Made by a program: the position numbers and the translations under genes. The notes under the pieces were generated by a model. It did not search any database. It saw only the letters and a list, made by a program, of their open reading frames with translations, and was not told where the DNA came from. This document shows positions 8,881 through 17,425 of a DNA stretch of 64,000 bases, piece by piece; within the stretch, counting starts at the first letter, position 1, and the number at the start of each line of letters is the position of its first letter. This stretch comes from Flavobacteriaceae bacterium GF1 (lineage in GTDB: Bacteria; Bacteroidota; Bacteroidia; Flavobacteriales; Flavobacteriaceae), in NCBI GenBank assembly GCA_009797885.1, contig WNKP01000004.1:186001-250000 (forward strand), in the 5' to 3' direction.

Positions 8881-9684
8881 CTAGTTAGAACCATAAATTT
8901 TTTCCCATGCCTCTTTCGTCAAAATTGTTAAACGGTCTTCTTTGCAATTCCATAAGGATACGTTCTTAGAAGACATTACTATATGTTGCTTCCACTTAGC
9001 ATAATCCTGATAAAGTTTTAGGGTACAAATATCAGTAGGAGTTATCAGATCTCCAGTAACTTCATTGTGCGAGTGGATTGTCACTAAATCTGTTTCTTCT
9101 TCCTTGTAGTAAATGGGTATTATGTTGTTATGCAATGCCTTTTTTGAAATCACCTCAAATTCATTGTTAAACTCTATCAAGTAATCATTTCCAAAAATGA
9201 CAACTCCCGTTATTTCTGGGCCAGTTAAAACATAAACCTTTTTTTTATTCCCGGTAACTATTGGTATTGGGTTAAGCCTAGTGTTTTTATAGTGTTTAAA
9301 TAGCGTATCGGCATACATCAGATTTACTGCTTTTTGTCTAAGCCTGTAAATTTCATTTTCCAAGGAGGTGAACTCTCGAGGTAATGAATCTATAACTGCA
9401 CTATTACGTTGGAAATCATTGTTAAAAGAAATTGTTGCCAAAACCTTTGGAATACTATCAAAGAAAAGGACTTTGTTAGTAATACTGTCGGGGGAATAAG
9501 AAAAATAGCCTTCAATAAGCTCTTTTTTATCTGGAAAACGGTCAAGGAAAATATCTGTGCCATGCCATGAAGCTTTTTCAGATTTATACAGAATTTCTGC
9601 TTCTTGTAATATTTCCTCCTTCGTTTGAGAAAAAATCGCCTGTAAACCCAGTAAAAAAAGAATAAATAGAGACTTTGAGTACAT
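8881..9684 (-). CDS. Secreted protein of unknown function with JAMM-like HSH...D motif
   Basis: A 267-aa protein with a signal peptide (cleavage near FSQ, residue 20). The first half is helical and charged. The C-terminal third contains strands followed by TIHSHNEVTGDLITPTD (His204, His206, Asp218), then QHIVMSSKNVSLW. This resembles the JAMM/MPN zinc site (HxH-x7-S-x2-D) and the RadC-type HNHPSGDPTPSxxD, but with one extra residue and Thr in place of Ser. A Glu on the preceding strand (Glu171 region) could supply the usual acid. It begins 14 bp after the CcsBA stop codon on the same strand and may be cotranscribed. Its base composition is more AT-rich than its neighbours. The motif is seen directly; a metallopeptidase role is inference. 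Confidence 0.6.
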   Translation of the reverse strand: MYSKSLFILFLLGLQAIFSQTKEEILQEAEILYKSEKASWHGTDIFLDRFPDKKELIEGYFSYSPDSITNKVLFFDSIPKVLATISFNNDFQRNSAVIDSLPREFTSLENEIYRLRQKAVNLMYADTLFKHYKNTRLNPIPIVTGNKKKVYVLTGPEITGVVIFGNDYLIEFNNEFEVISKKALHNNIIPIYYKEEETDLVTIHSHNEVTGDLITPTDICTLKLYQDYAKWKQHIVMSSKNVSLWNCKEDRLTILTKEAWEKIYGSN

Positions 9685-9698
9685 CGTAAAAAGCTAAC

Positions 9699-12600
9699 CT
9701 ATTTATTTACATAATTCGCCCGATACCTCCAGTAACTAACACTTCCAAGAAGGATAACGGCCAAAACAATGTATTTTACGTAGTCCGGGGTAATCGCTGC
9801 AGAACCGGATTGTGCATAGCTATGTAGCCCGACCAAATAAAAGTTGACCCCAAAATAGGTCATCATAATGGCGCCAAAGGCCGCCACGCTCATAAAGTTG
9901 AACAACCACCTGCCCTTAAGCGCAGGGACCAATCGCATGTGGAGCACAAAGGCATAGATCATTATGGAAACCAGGGCCCAGGTCTCTTTAGGATCCCAAC
10001 CCCAATAACGCCCCCAGCTCTCATTGGCCCATTGCCCTCCCAAAAAGTTACCAATGGTCAACATCACCAAACCTACGGTAAGTGCCAGTTCATTAATGAT
10101 GGTCAACTCTTTGAGGTTCAGTTCCATTTTTTTCTTGTTCTCTTTAGTGGTAAGGATAATGAGCAATAGGGATACGACCCCCAAAATCATTCCCACGGTC
10201 AACGGTCCATAGCTGCCCACAATGACCGCTACATGGATCATAAGCCAATAACTGTCCAAAACGGGGACCAAATTGGCTATGGAAGGGTCTACCCAACTTT
10301 GATGGGCGATCCATAATAACATGGAGGTGACAAAAGTACTGGCCGCAATGGTCAATTCACTTTTCCTACCAAAGGCCAATCCCATGGCCAAGGTGGCCCA
10401 AGCCACATATAAAATGCTTTCGTATGCATCACTCCAGGGGGCGTGGCCAGAGATATACCAGCGAAGGACCAACCCGGCCGTATGCCAAATAAAGAAGAGG
10501 ATTATGATTCCCTTTAAAAAGTACGTGGCCGCTTTCCAAATCTCCCTATCCCTAAAAATACGAAGCACCAGTACGATGAACAACAACAATCCCACCATTC
10601 CATAATACTTGAACAAACGATTAAAAATGTCCAGTTTGTTGTACAGGATTTCGGTCTTGACCTTCTTTTCCGTGGGCAGTACTTCCTGCCCATGATTCCT
10701 TTGGTTCTGTTTAAAGGCTTCCAAGAGTTTATTCGATTCCGAATAATCCCCGGTAGTGATGGAATTTTGAAGTGTGTTCAGATAATAGGGCAAGCCGTTT
10801 GCCATAAAGTTGGCGTAAAGGGAATCCTGCACCTGATACTGTCCGGAACGAAACTCAACCGCCGAAATCCATTTGTTGTTCTCATCGTTCAAAAGCGGAA
10901 AAATCTTCAGAATCTGTCCGCTCAGCGCCATATTTAACAACCCTATGCGCTCATGTACCTTAATAAAATCCTTTTGGAACTTATTGGGATTTGTAGTGGA
11001 TGTTGCCGCTTCCAAATACGGTTTTAGCTTGTACATACCGGTAGCATCGAACAAATCCGTGGCATTTATAAACTTCTGACCGCCTTCTGCGCCAATAATC
11101 TGTCGGATACTATCATTTTGCCTTTCCCCTACATTGATAAAATCGACATTATACCACAGTGGGGGATTCAACATCATGGAGAGAAATACCTGATCCGAGT
11201 TCAGGTCTTTGAATTTTTCCTTTCCACTCAGCTTACGCAGCAATTCCGAGGTAAAGGTATGCAAGGGTTTCATGCGTCCCCCCTCATCCTGGATGACAAT
11301 CTCCCCAAACTTATCGGCATGGGCCACATCCACCGTTGTCGCACGAATCACGGAATCTATCTGCGCTTGGGTGGGCAAACCCGTATGGTCGTCATGTGGT
11401 GGTTCTTGTCCATAAGTGTGTAAACCAAAACAAAGGACCAGCACGGCAGTCAAAGTTGCCTTTTTCCTTTTCACTTTGTCCAGGGATTTTGCCAGCTCCT
11501 TAAAACGGGTTTTGCCAAAGAACATGATACCCAACAGTCCAATATATAAAAGGAAATACCCAATATACGTAATCCATGTGCCCCATTGATCGTGGTTTAC
11601 GCTGAGCACCGTGCCTTTTTCATCGGGCATAAAACTGGATTGGAAAAAGCGATACCCCCTATGGTCCAAAATATGGTTCATGAAAATGTCATAGTCAAAT
11701 GGACGTTCATCTTCAATGGTCACTTTGCTCATAAAGGACTTGTAGCTGCTTTCTGTTCCAGGGTACTTCTCCGCTATAAAGTCATTCAACCGTACATGGA
11801 ACGGTAATTCATAAATCTTGGAACCATATCGAAGCGAAAAATCGAGTCCATTTAGGGTAAACTTATCAGAAAAGTCGGAAGGCCCTTGACTGCCCAGAAG
11901 TCTCTTCTCCACAGTTTCCCCATTTACGGTCACTGCTACCACCAATGCATCCTGGGTTTGCTCATTCATTTCATTTTCAGGAACCTTAACCACGCCATAA
12001 GATCCTTTCACCAAGGGTTCTGGAATCACAAATTGCATTCCGGCGGTAGTGTAAAGGGAACGTAATTGTAAGGGTTGGATACTGTCTTTTACCAGTTCCC
12101 CTTGAAACTGGTCCGCCATTCGCATGTACTGTCCTTCAAATGGGGATTGAATTTGATATTCCCCATCCCTGAAAAAAATATTGATGGCTCCTTTGGTTTC
12201 CTTGTTCAAAGCAAAGAGCACGTTGTGAATACTGGCAATGGAATTGTTCTCCAGGTAGTGCTCGTGCCGCTGGCCATCACCAGCCTCCACTATTTTTAGA
12301 TATTCCTTGCCTTCCCCATCAAGAATCAAGCCTTCTTTTGCTCCTTTGATGAAGTCCACAAAGTCAATGGAAAAAGCTTGCCCATTGAAATCATCGTTCC
12401 AGGGGAGACTGGAACGTTTTCCTTCCGGGGTTACCAAAATATCATCCTCTAGTACCTTTCTGCGGTTCTGCCCATCAATTGGTCCATCTATATAGGCAGT
12501 GAGATAGGTTTTATCGGAATAAAATACCTTTTCCGAATTCCCCTCCCGGATGGGCATCATTCCCTCAAAACTGATGTAACGCGTTACAAATGCCCCAACA

Positions 12601-12869
12601 ATGATCAAGATCCAAGATAGGTGCAATACCAAAACCGGCCATTTCTTCCACTGTAACAAATTGTATCGATAAATGTTGCCAAAAAAGTTGATGACAAAAA
12701 ACACCATAATGGCTTCAAACCAGGTCGCGTTATAAATGTAAATCCGAGCGGTTTCGGTACTGTACCAACTTTCAATAAAGGTGCCTATTCCCATGGCGGC
12801 TGCGAAAAGCAAGAAGAGTACGGCCATCAATTTGGTGGAGAACAGTGTTTTCTTCAATAACTCGAACAT
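9699..12869 (-). CDS. ccsBA: Cytochrome c biogenesis protein CcsBA (fused ResB/CcsA)
   Basis: System II cytochrome c maturation factor that carries haem across the inner membrane and attaches it to CXXCH motifs of apocytochromes. About 1056 aa from the ATG at 12869; a TTG start 24 bp upstream is possible but adds only MQAESECP. The N-terminal ResB part has four membrane helices and a large periplasmic region. The C-terminal CcsA part has multiple helices and the tryptophan-rich haem-handling motif WGRYWGWDPKETW. The fused form is normal in Bacteroidota. The periplasmic segment near the middle (HDDHTGLPTQAQIDSV...) carries the His-rich stretch often seen between the two halves. It is followed after 14 bp by the JAMM-like secreted protein. 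Confidence 0.95.
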   Translation of the reverse strand: MFELLKKTLFSTKLMAVLFLLFAAAMGIGTFIESWYSTETARIYIYNATWFEAIMVFFVINFFGNIYRYNLLQWKKWPVLVLHLSWILIIVGAFVTRYISFEGMMPIREGNSEKVFYSDKTYLTAYIDGPIDGQNRRKVLEDDILVTPEGKRSSLPWNDDFNGQAFSIDFVDFIKGAKEGLILDGEGKEYLKIVEAGDGQRHEHYLENNSIASIHNVLFALNKETKGAINIFFRDGEYQIQSPFEGQYMRMADQFQGELVKDSIQPLQLRSLYTTAGMQFVIPEPLVKGSYGVVKVPENEMNEQTQDALVVAVTVNGETVEKRLLGSQGPSDFSDKFTLNGLDFSLRYGSKIYELPFHVRLNDFIAEKYPGTESSYKSFMSKVTIEDERPFDYDIFMNHILDHRGYRFFQSSFMPDEKGTVLSVNHDQWGTWITYIGYFLLYIGLLGIMFFGKTRFKELAKSLDKVKRKKATLTAVLVLCFGLHTYGQEPPHDDHTGLPTQAQIDSVIRATTVDVAHADKFGEIVIQDEGGRMKPLHTFTSELLRKLSGKEKFKDLNSDQVFLSMMLNPPLWYNVDFINVGERQNDSIRQIIGAEGGQKFINATDLFDATGMYKLKPYLEAATSTTNPNKFQKDFIKVHERIGLLNMALSGQILKIFPLLNDENNKWISAVEFRSGQYQVQDSLYANFMANGLPYYLNTLQNSITTGDYSESNKLLEAFKQNQRNHGQEVLPTEKKVKTEILYNKLDIFNRLFKYYGMVGLLLFIVLVLRIFRDREIWKAATYFLKGIIILFFIWHTAGLVLRWYISGHAPWSDAYESILYVAWATLAMGLAFGRKSELTIAASTFVTSMLLWIAHQSWVDPSIANLVPVLDSYWLMIHVAVIVGSYGPLTVGMILGVVSLLLIILTTKENKKKMELNLKELTIINELALTVGLVMLTIGNFLGGQWANESWGRYWGWDPKETWALVSIMIYAFVLHMRLVPALKGRWLFNFMSVAAFGAIMMTYFGVNFYLVGLHSYAQSGSAAITPDYVKYIVLAVILLGSVSYWRYRANYVNK

Positions 12870-12987
12870 AGGGCATTCGCTTTCGGCTTGCAAAATTACG
12901 ACCTAGAAGTGATTTAACGGAATCGTTTGTCCATCAAATTCTTAAACAAAACCGTTAATTCTTTTTAAAAAGGCTCCTTCAAGTTTG

Positions 12988-12995
12988 TACTTTTG
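12988..12995 (+). promoter_or_regulatory. -7 promoter box TACTTTTG, almost abutting the start codon
   Basis: An exact match to the Bacteroidota -7 consensus TAnnTTTG lies 3 bp upstream of the ATG at 12999. A TTG at the right -33 distance is not obvious. If used, transcription would begin at or just inside the start codon, giving a leaderless or nearly leaderless mRNA. Confidence 0.45.
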
Positions 12996-12998
12996 GGC

Positions 12999-13760
12999 AT
13001 GCTTAGCGTAGTACTTCTTGGAACGGGGAATGTGGCCCATCACTTATTCCATGCCTTTTCCAAATCAAAGGACATTGCGGTTCACCAAGTATACGGGAGG
13101 AACAGCGAGGCCTTAAAGGATTTTGAACCAAAAGTTTCCACCACCACTTCCATAGCCAAAATTGCCGAGGCGGATATGTATATTTTGGCCGTTTCGGATT
13201 CTTCGGTGACCGAAGTCTCCAAAACTTTAAGGGGTAAAAAGGGGACAGTAGTCCACACTTCCGGAAGTGTTCCCATGGATGCCATTAAATCCAAGCAACG
13301 TGGGGTGTTCTATCCATTGCAGACCTTCACCAAAGGGAATGAAGTCGATTTCCGTGAAATTCCTATTTGCATTGAAGCCGAGGGTGAGGAAAATCGTTTG
13401 CTTCTGGAAACCCTGGGAAAATCAATAAGTAACCATGTATACAGGATTTCGTCCGCTCAGCGGAAAAAACTCCACCTCTGTGCGGTTTTGGTAAACAATT
13501 ACCCAAATCACCTGTACCATATGGCCCACGAAATCTGTGCAGAAAATAAAATCCCTTTCCACTTATTGTTCCCACTGATTTTAGAAACCGTGAACAAAAT
13601 CCGACATTTGTCACCTAAAGAAGCACAGACTGGCCCGGCCAGGAGAAACGATATCGTTACCATGCAACAGCATATCAGCCAATTACAGGACCCACTTCAA
13701 CAAAAAATTTATCAATTACTGAGCGAATCGATTAAGGCATTGTATGAAAAAGAACTATAA
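12999..13760 (+). CDS. Rossmann-like / DUF2520 NADP-binding protein
   Basis: Predicted cytoplasmic oxidoreductase-like protein of 253 aa. The N-terminus MLSVVLLGTGNVAHHLFHAF is a dinucleotide-binding GxGxxA-type loop, and FYPLQTFTKG with the C-terminal DUF2520 helices (NNYPNHLYHMAHEIC, TGPARRNDIVTMQ) resemble the dimerising end of ketopantoate reductase and pyrroline-5-carboxylate reductase relatives. The ATG at 12999 is preferred over a TTG 6 bp upstream. It overlaps the following KdsC-like gene by 17 bp, and that gene overlaps maf, so the three are translated from one mRNA. This gene order is common in Flavobacteriaceae. The exact reaction is not known for the family. Confidence 0.88.
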   Translation: MLSVVLLGTGNVAHHLFHAFSKSKDIAVHQVYGRNSEALKDFEPKVSTTTSIAKIAEADMYILAVSDSSVTEVSKTLRGKKGTVVHTSGSVPMDAIKSKQRGVFYPLQTFTKGNEVDFREIPICIEAEGEENRLLLETLGKSISNHVYRISSAQRKKLHLCAVLVNNYPNHLYHMAHEICAENKIPFHLLFPLILETVNKIRHLSPKEAQTGPARRNDIVTMQQHISQLQDPLQQKIYQLLSESIKALYEKEL

Positions 13761-14271
13761 GGAATACCTGAAGGACATCACCACTTTTATCTTTGATGTT
13801 GATGGCGTACTGACCGATGGGACCATTTTAGTGACCACATCGGGTGAGATGTTGCGAAAAATGAATGTAAAAGACGGTTACGCCCTTAAGACCGCATTGA
13901 TCAAGGGGTACAATATTTGCATTATTACCGGGGGCAGCAACCAAGGGGTAAAAGATCGGTTAAAAGGCCTGGGCATTACCGATATTTATCTTGGAGCCCA
14001 CTACAAGGAAGAACCCCTGGAAGAGTATTTGGACATCCACAACATTAACCCGGAAAATGTTTTGTACATGGGTGATGATATGCCCGATATCCCCCCTATG
14101 AGACGTGTAAAATTGGCCACCTGTCCCCAAAATGCGATAGCAGAGGTCAAGGCCATCTGCGATTATGTGTCCCATAAAAATGGCGGGGAAGGTTGCGTAC
14201 GGGATATTATTGAACAGGTCCTAAAAGTTCGGGGCGACTGGGAAAACAACTTCAGTTCCAAAAATGACTGA
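13744..14271 (+). CDS. kdsC: KdsC-like HAD phosphatase (KDO 8-phosphate phosphatase)
   Basis: HAD-superfamily phosphatase of the small, cap-less KdsC type, predicted to hydrolyse 3-deoxy-D-manno-octulosonate 8-phosphate for lipopolysaccharide core synthesis. At 175 aa it has the normal KdsC length. Motif I is FIFDVDGVLTDG with nucleophile and acid Asp, motif II is CIITGG, and the late MGDDMPDIPPM motif binds Mg2+. The C-terminal NGGEGCVRDIIEQVL matches the KdsC tail that covers the active site. It overlaps the upstream DUF2520 gene by 17 bp and maf by 8 bp. A related sugar phosphatase such as a sialic-acid 9-phosphatase is an alternative, but KdsC is favoured by the tail. Confidence 0.88.
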   Translation: MKKNYKEYLKDITTFIFDVDGVLTDGTILVTTSGEMLRKMNVKDGYALKTALIKGYNICIITGGSNQGVKDRLKGLGITDIYLGAHYKEEPLEEYLDIHNINPENVLYMGDDMPDIPPMRRVKLATCPQNAIAEVKAICDYVSHKNGGEGCVRDIIEQVLKVRGDWENNFSSKND

Positions 14272-14857
14272 AAATCCGCTTGCAGAGAAACTAAAAGGGT
14301 ACAAACTCGTTTTGGCCTCCGGTTCCCCACGTCGAAAAAAGTTCTTTGAGGAATTGGGGCTGGAATTTGAGATTCGATTAAAACCCGTGGATGAAATACA
14401 CCCCAAAGAATTAAAAGCGGAAGGGATATCGAACTATCTGGCAGAATTGAAGGCATCTGCCTTTAAGGGCATGCTCGGGGAAAACGAGATTTTGATTACC
14501 TCCGATACCGTGGTATGGTGGAACGGAATGTCCCTGGCAAAGGCCGTTGATTCCCAAGAAGCATCCCAAATGTTGCAAAAACTTTCCGGCGATTGGCATG
14601 AGGTCATTACCTCTGTTTGCTTTACCACCACAACACAACAGAAAACGGCACATACGGTCACCAAAGTAAAATTTAAGCATCTCGAGCAAGAGGAAATCGA
14701 CTACTACATCCAAACCTGTCAACCTTTTGACAAGGCTGGTGCCTATGGTATTCAAGAATGGTTGGGAGCCATAGGAATTGAGCAAATCCATGGTTCCTAC
14801 AACAATGTTGTAGGATTACCGACCCATCTGGTTTACAAAATGTTAAGTGAATGGTAA
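14264..14857 (+). CDS. maf: Maf family nucleoside triphosphate pyrophosphatase
   Basis: Cytoplasmic nucleotide pyrophosphatase that hydrolyses non-canonical or excess pyrimidine NTPs (dTTP/UTP type), 197 aa. The N-terminal signature LVLASGSPRRKKFFEELG holds the phosphate-binding SxSPRR motif. ITSDTVVWWNG carries the catalytic acidic residue region, and DKAGAYGIQEWLGAIGIEQIHGSYNNVVGLP is the conserved C-terminal Maf region. It overlaps kdsC by 8 bp and is the third gene of the cluster. In the dTTP/UTP branch the typical AGAYGIQ is present, which supports that specificity. Confidence 0.93.
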   Translation: MTENPLAEKLKGYKLVLASGSPRRKKFFEELGLEFEIRLKPVDEIHPKELKAEGISNYLAELKASAFKGMLGENEILITSDTVVWWNGMSLAKAVDSQEASQMLQKLSGDWHEVITSVCFTTTTQQKTAHTVTKVKFKHLEQEEIDYYIQTCQPFDKAGAYGIQEWLGAIGIEQIHGSYNNVVGLPTHLVYKMLSEW

Positions 14858-14949
14858 GGAAATCACAAAGTATCCCTATCATTTCGTTAATTGCCAGGGT
14901 TCCATAAAGAATTCGGTCTACATTTCGATTCATTCAAACTCCTGATACC

Positions 14950-15768
14950 ATGAAAATATCCCTAATGTTCATTTTAATGGTGATGCTTTCCACTTGTGGA
15001 GGTGGAGAATCTTCAGAGGTAGCTGTGGACACCACATATGAAACGTCCACCGCCAAAATCACCGACTTTCAAGATTCCGAAACGCAACAGATTTCGAATC
15101 GAAAAATGATTTGGACCGGAAATGTGGAAATAAAGGTGAAAAGTGTGGACGAGACCACCGAAAAGGTCAATGAAATCTGTAAGAAGTACAATGCCTTTGT
15201 TTCAAAAATGAATTTGAACAATACCAGTTATGAAATCTCCAACAACATTACCATACGGGTTGAAAGTCAGCATTTCACTTCATTGATGGAAGACCTCAAA
15301 GGACAAGGGGATTTTGTAAAAAACGTTTCTATTTCATCCAATGACGTCACCGAGCAATATATTGATGTTACCAGCAGGTTAAAAACGAAAAAGGAAGTCC
15401 GGGAACGATACATTGAAATTTTGAAAAACAGGACCGGGAAGATTTCCGAGGTTTTGGAAGCAGAGGAGGCCATTAGAAAGATTACGGAAGAAATTGAGGC
15501 CAAAGAGGGGCAATTACGTTATTTGGAGGACAGAATTAAGTTCAGCACCATCAATCTGAGAATTTATGAAAAAGTAAATTTTCGGGAGGAACCGGATTCC
15601 TATGAAAAATCATTTGGCAGCAAAGTCGTCCAAGCTCTGGAAAATGGTTGGAGCATTGTTACCACCATGGTGCTTGTGCTGTTCAATATATGGCCATTGA
15701 TACTGGTAGGTGGTGTACTGGTTTGGCGTTGGAAGTGGTTGCGAAGAAAGTTTAGTCGACGGAAATAG
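14950..15768 (+). CDS. DUF4349 lipoprotein
   Basis: A 272-aa envelope protein. The N-terminus carries a lipobox (STCGGG, Cys near residue 17). The DUF4349 region starts at ISNRKMIWTGNVEIKVKSVD and includes the conserved V-T-E-Q-Y-I-D-V-T-S-R-L-K motif (around 133-148), followed by a coiled coil (about 150-190), a short strand pair TINLRIYE and one C-terminal membrane helix (IVTTMVLVLFNIWPLILVGG) with a basic tail WKWLRRKFSRRK. It would therefore be anchored at both ends, a layout normal for the family. Function is unknown. It sits 92 bp after maf with TACATTTC (near-consensus -7) between them. Confidence 0.88.
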   Translation: MKISLMFILMVMLSTCGGGESSEVAVDTTYETSTAKITDFQDSETQQISNRKMIWTGNVEIKVKSVDETTEKVNEICKKYNAFVSKMNLNNTSYEISNNITIRVESQHFTSLMEDLKGQGDFVKNVSISSNDVTEQYIDVTSRLKTKKEVRERYIEILKNRTGKISEVLEAEEAIRKITEEIEAKEGQLRYLEDRIKFSTINLRIYEKVNFREEPDSYEKSFGSKVVQALENGWSIVTTMVLVLFNIWPLILVGGVLVWRWKWLRRKFSRRK

Positions 15769-15822
15769 GCCCTTTCGTTCATATGTAACGTTCAACATTA
15801 TGGTTTTAGGCAGTACCTTGAT

Positions 15823-15830
15823 TAAATTTG
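15823..15830 (+). promoter_or_regulatory. -7 promoter box TAAATTTG
   Basis: An exact TAnnTTTG match, 15 bp before the ATG at 15846. No TTG is found at the usual -33 spacing, so only half the promoter is supported. Confidence 0.45.
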
Positions 15831-15845
15831 CAAAAACGTACTGTT

Positions 15846-16805
15846 ATGAAAAAAGGGTCAAAATTTGGATTGCGTGTTGGCATACTCGTATTCCTTAGTT
15901 GCGGAATTGGAGCATGTTCCCATGGCAAAAAAGAAGAAAAAACGCTTGCCGTCAATACAGGGACTGAAAAAGCAGAGACAGAAGGGACAACCCCTAAAAA
16001 GCCTTTGTCACAAGAGTTTAAGGATTACTGGTATGCCGGGGATGCCGAAATCACCTCATACCAATTGCAACAGGCCCGTTATGGTGAGCTGCGTGAGGGC
16101 AAGGCCGTATTGATTTATGTAACCGAACCTTTTCTGCCAGATGCACAAGTAAAGGCGGATGGAAACAATCCAACCAACGTTCCTGTGCTAAAACTCAATA
16201 AAACCAAGAAGTACCTTACCGGCATCTATCCCTATTCCATTATGAGCAGTACATTTTACCCTGTCCATGATAACCAACATGCACTCAAATCCAGTCTTTC
16301 CGTTCAAGAATGGTGTGGCCATGTCTATGCACAATTGAACAACCGTGAAGCATTTGAGTTTACCTCCCATAGTTATTTTGAAGGGGAAGCGGATCAAAAC
16401 CTTAGCCTGGACAAAGCCCTTTTGGAAAATGAGATTTGGAACAGGATCCGGATCAACCCACAGGATTTACCGGTTGGTAAAATTGAAATCATACCGGCTT
16501 TGGAGTATTTCCGGGTGCAGCACAATCCCATACGGGCCTATACGGCCACGGCTTCGATCAGCACGGCCAATGGTATGAGCTCCTATTCCATTGTTTATGA
16601 AAATACGGAACGTAAACTGACCATTGACTTCAGTGCCACATTCCCATATGAAATTGAAGGCTGGGAGGAATCGTTCACAAGTGGATATGGTCCCAATGCA
16701 AAAACCATGGTTTCCAAGGGAAGTAAATTAAAAACCTTAAAAACACCCTATTGGGGGCAAAATTCCAACAAATATTTGCATCTTCGGGATAGTTTGGAAC
16801 TCTAG
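15846..16805 (+). CDS. Conserved lipoprotein of unknown function
   Basis: A 319-aa lipoprotein from the ATG at 15846, preceded by a -7 box. The signal ends in GIGACSHGKK with the lipidated Cys. A short disordered linker (TGTEKAETEGTTPKKP) precedes a single folded domain with the stretch FKDYWYAGDAEITSYQLQQARYGE, then VLIYVTEPFLPDAQVKADG and the late SLSVQEWCGHVYAQLNNR. Relatives in Flavobacteriaceae are commonly labelled 'septum formation inhibitor Maf', which is a carry-over error: there is no Maf motif here. It is followed by the MscS-like gene after 1 bp, so the two form an operon. I do not recognise a function. Confidence 0.85.
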   Translation: MKKGSKFGLRVGILVFLSCGIGACSHGKKEEKTLAVNTGTEKAETEGTTPKKPLSQEFKDYWYAGDAEITSYQLQQARYGELREGKAVLIYVTEPFLPDAQVKADGNNPTNVPVLKLNKTKKYLTGIYPYSIMSSTFYPVHDNQHALKSSLSVQEWCGHVYAQLNNREAFEFTSHSYFEGEADQNLSLDKALLENEIWNRIRINPQDLPVGKIEIIPALEYFRVQHNPIRAYTATASISTANGMSSYSIVYENTERKLTIDFSATFPYEIEGWEESFTSGYGPNAKTMVSKGSKLKTLKTPYWGQNSNKYLHLRDSLEL

Positions 16806-16806
16806 A

Positions 16807-17349
16807 ATGGAGCCTTTTTTACAGACATATCAGAACGAGCTACTGGCGTCCATATTAAGCCTTGTCGTTTTCTTTCTCCTCCGTTTTTTACTGGTAAAGA
16901 CCATTCGTAAAATTGGACGTATAAGCGATATCAGCCACGTAAGGACCGGATTGGTCATTAGATATGTTTCCTTTGCCCTAGTGGTAATTCTGCTGTCGGT
17001 TTTGATTCTTGCATGGGGCATCAATATCCGTGAAATTGGTCTCATTGTTTCCTCCGTATTTGCGGTAATTGGCGTAGCACTTTTTGCCACCTGGTCCATT
17101 CTAAGTAATGTTACGGCCGGAATAATTTTGTTTTTTTACTTCCCTTACAAAATTGGTGATAGAATACGGATACAGGACAAGGATTTTCCGGACGAGGCCG
17201 TAATCGCGGATATTCAGGCCTTTACATTCCATTTGGTAAAGGATGATGGGGAATTATTGACCTATCCCAACAATTTACTACTGCAAAAGGGAGTAGTATT
17301 GGTAAAGAAACAGGTAGGTTTAACAAACGGTTCGAAGTCCGGTGTTTAG
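16807..17349 (+). CDS. Small mechanosensitive ion channel (MscS family)
   Basis: Inner-membrane channel subunit that opens under membrane tension. The 180-aa protein has three membrane segments (about 13-33, 50-75, 82-110) followed by the MscS beta domain FPYKIGDRIRIQDKDF...VIADIQAFTFHLVKDDGELLTYPNNLLLQKGV. The pore-lining helix FAVIGVALFATWSILSNVTAGIIL is Gly/Ala-rich as in MscS TM3. It is short because the C-terminal alpha/beta cage of E. coli MscS is absent; such minimal versions are common in Bacteroidota. Starts 1 bp after the upstream lipoprotein stop. Confidence 0.88.
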   Translation: MEPFLQTYQNELLASILSLVVFFLLRFLLVKTIRKIGRISDISHVRTGLVIRYVSFALVVILLSVLILAWGINIREIGLIVSSVFAVIGVALFATWSILSNVTAGIILFFYFPYKIGDRIRIQDKDFPDEAVIADIQAFTFHLVKDDGELLTYPNNLLLQKGVVLVKKQVGLTNGSKSGV

Positions 17350-17395
17350 CTTGTTAAAGAAGTTCTAAAAACCAAAACTGGCCTGTTAAACTTTC

Positions 17396-17403
17396 TATCT
17401 TTG
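17396..17403 (+). promoter_or_regulatory. -7 promoter box TATCTTTG
   Basis: Exact TAnnTTTG match 22 bp before the ATG of the PIG-L gene at 17426. A clean -33 TTG is not present at 17-23 bp upstream. Probably drives the PIG-L / small protein / symporter operon. Confidence 0.5.
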
Positions 17404-17425
17404 GAACAAGCTAATTAGACCAACT

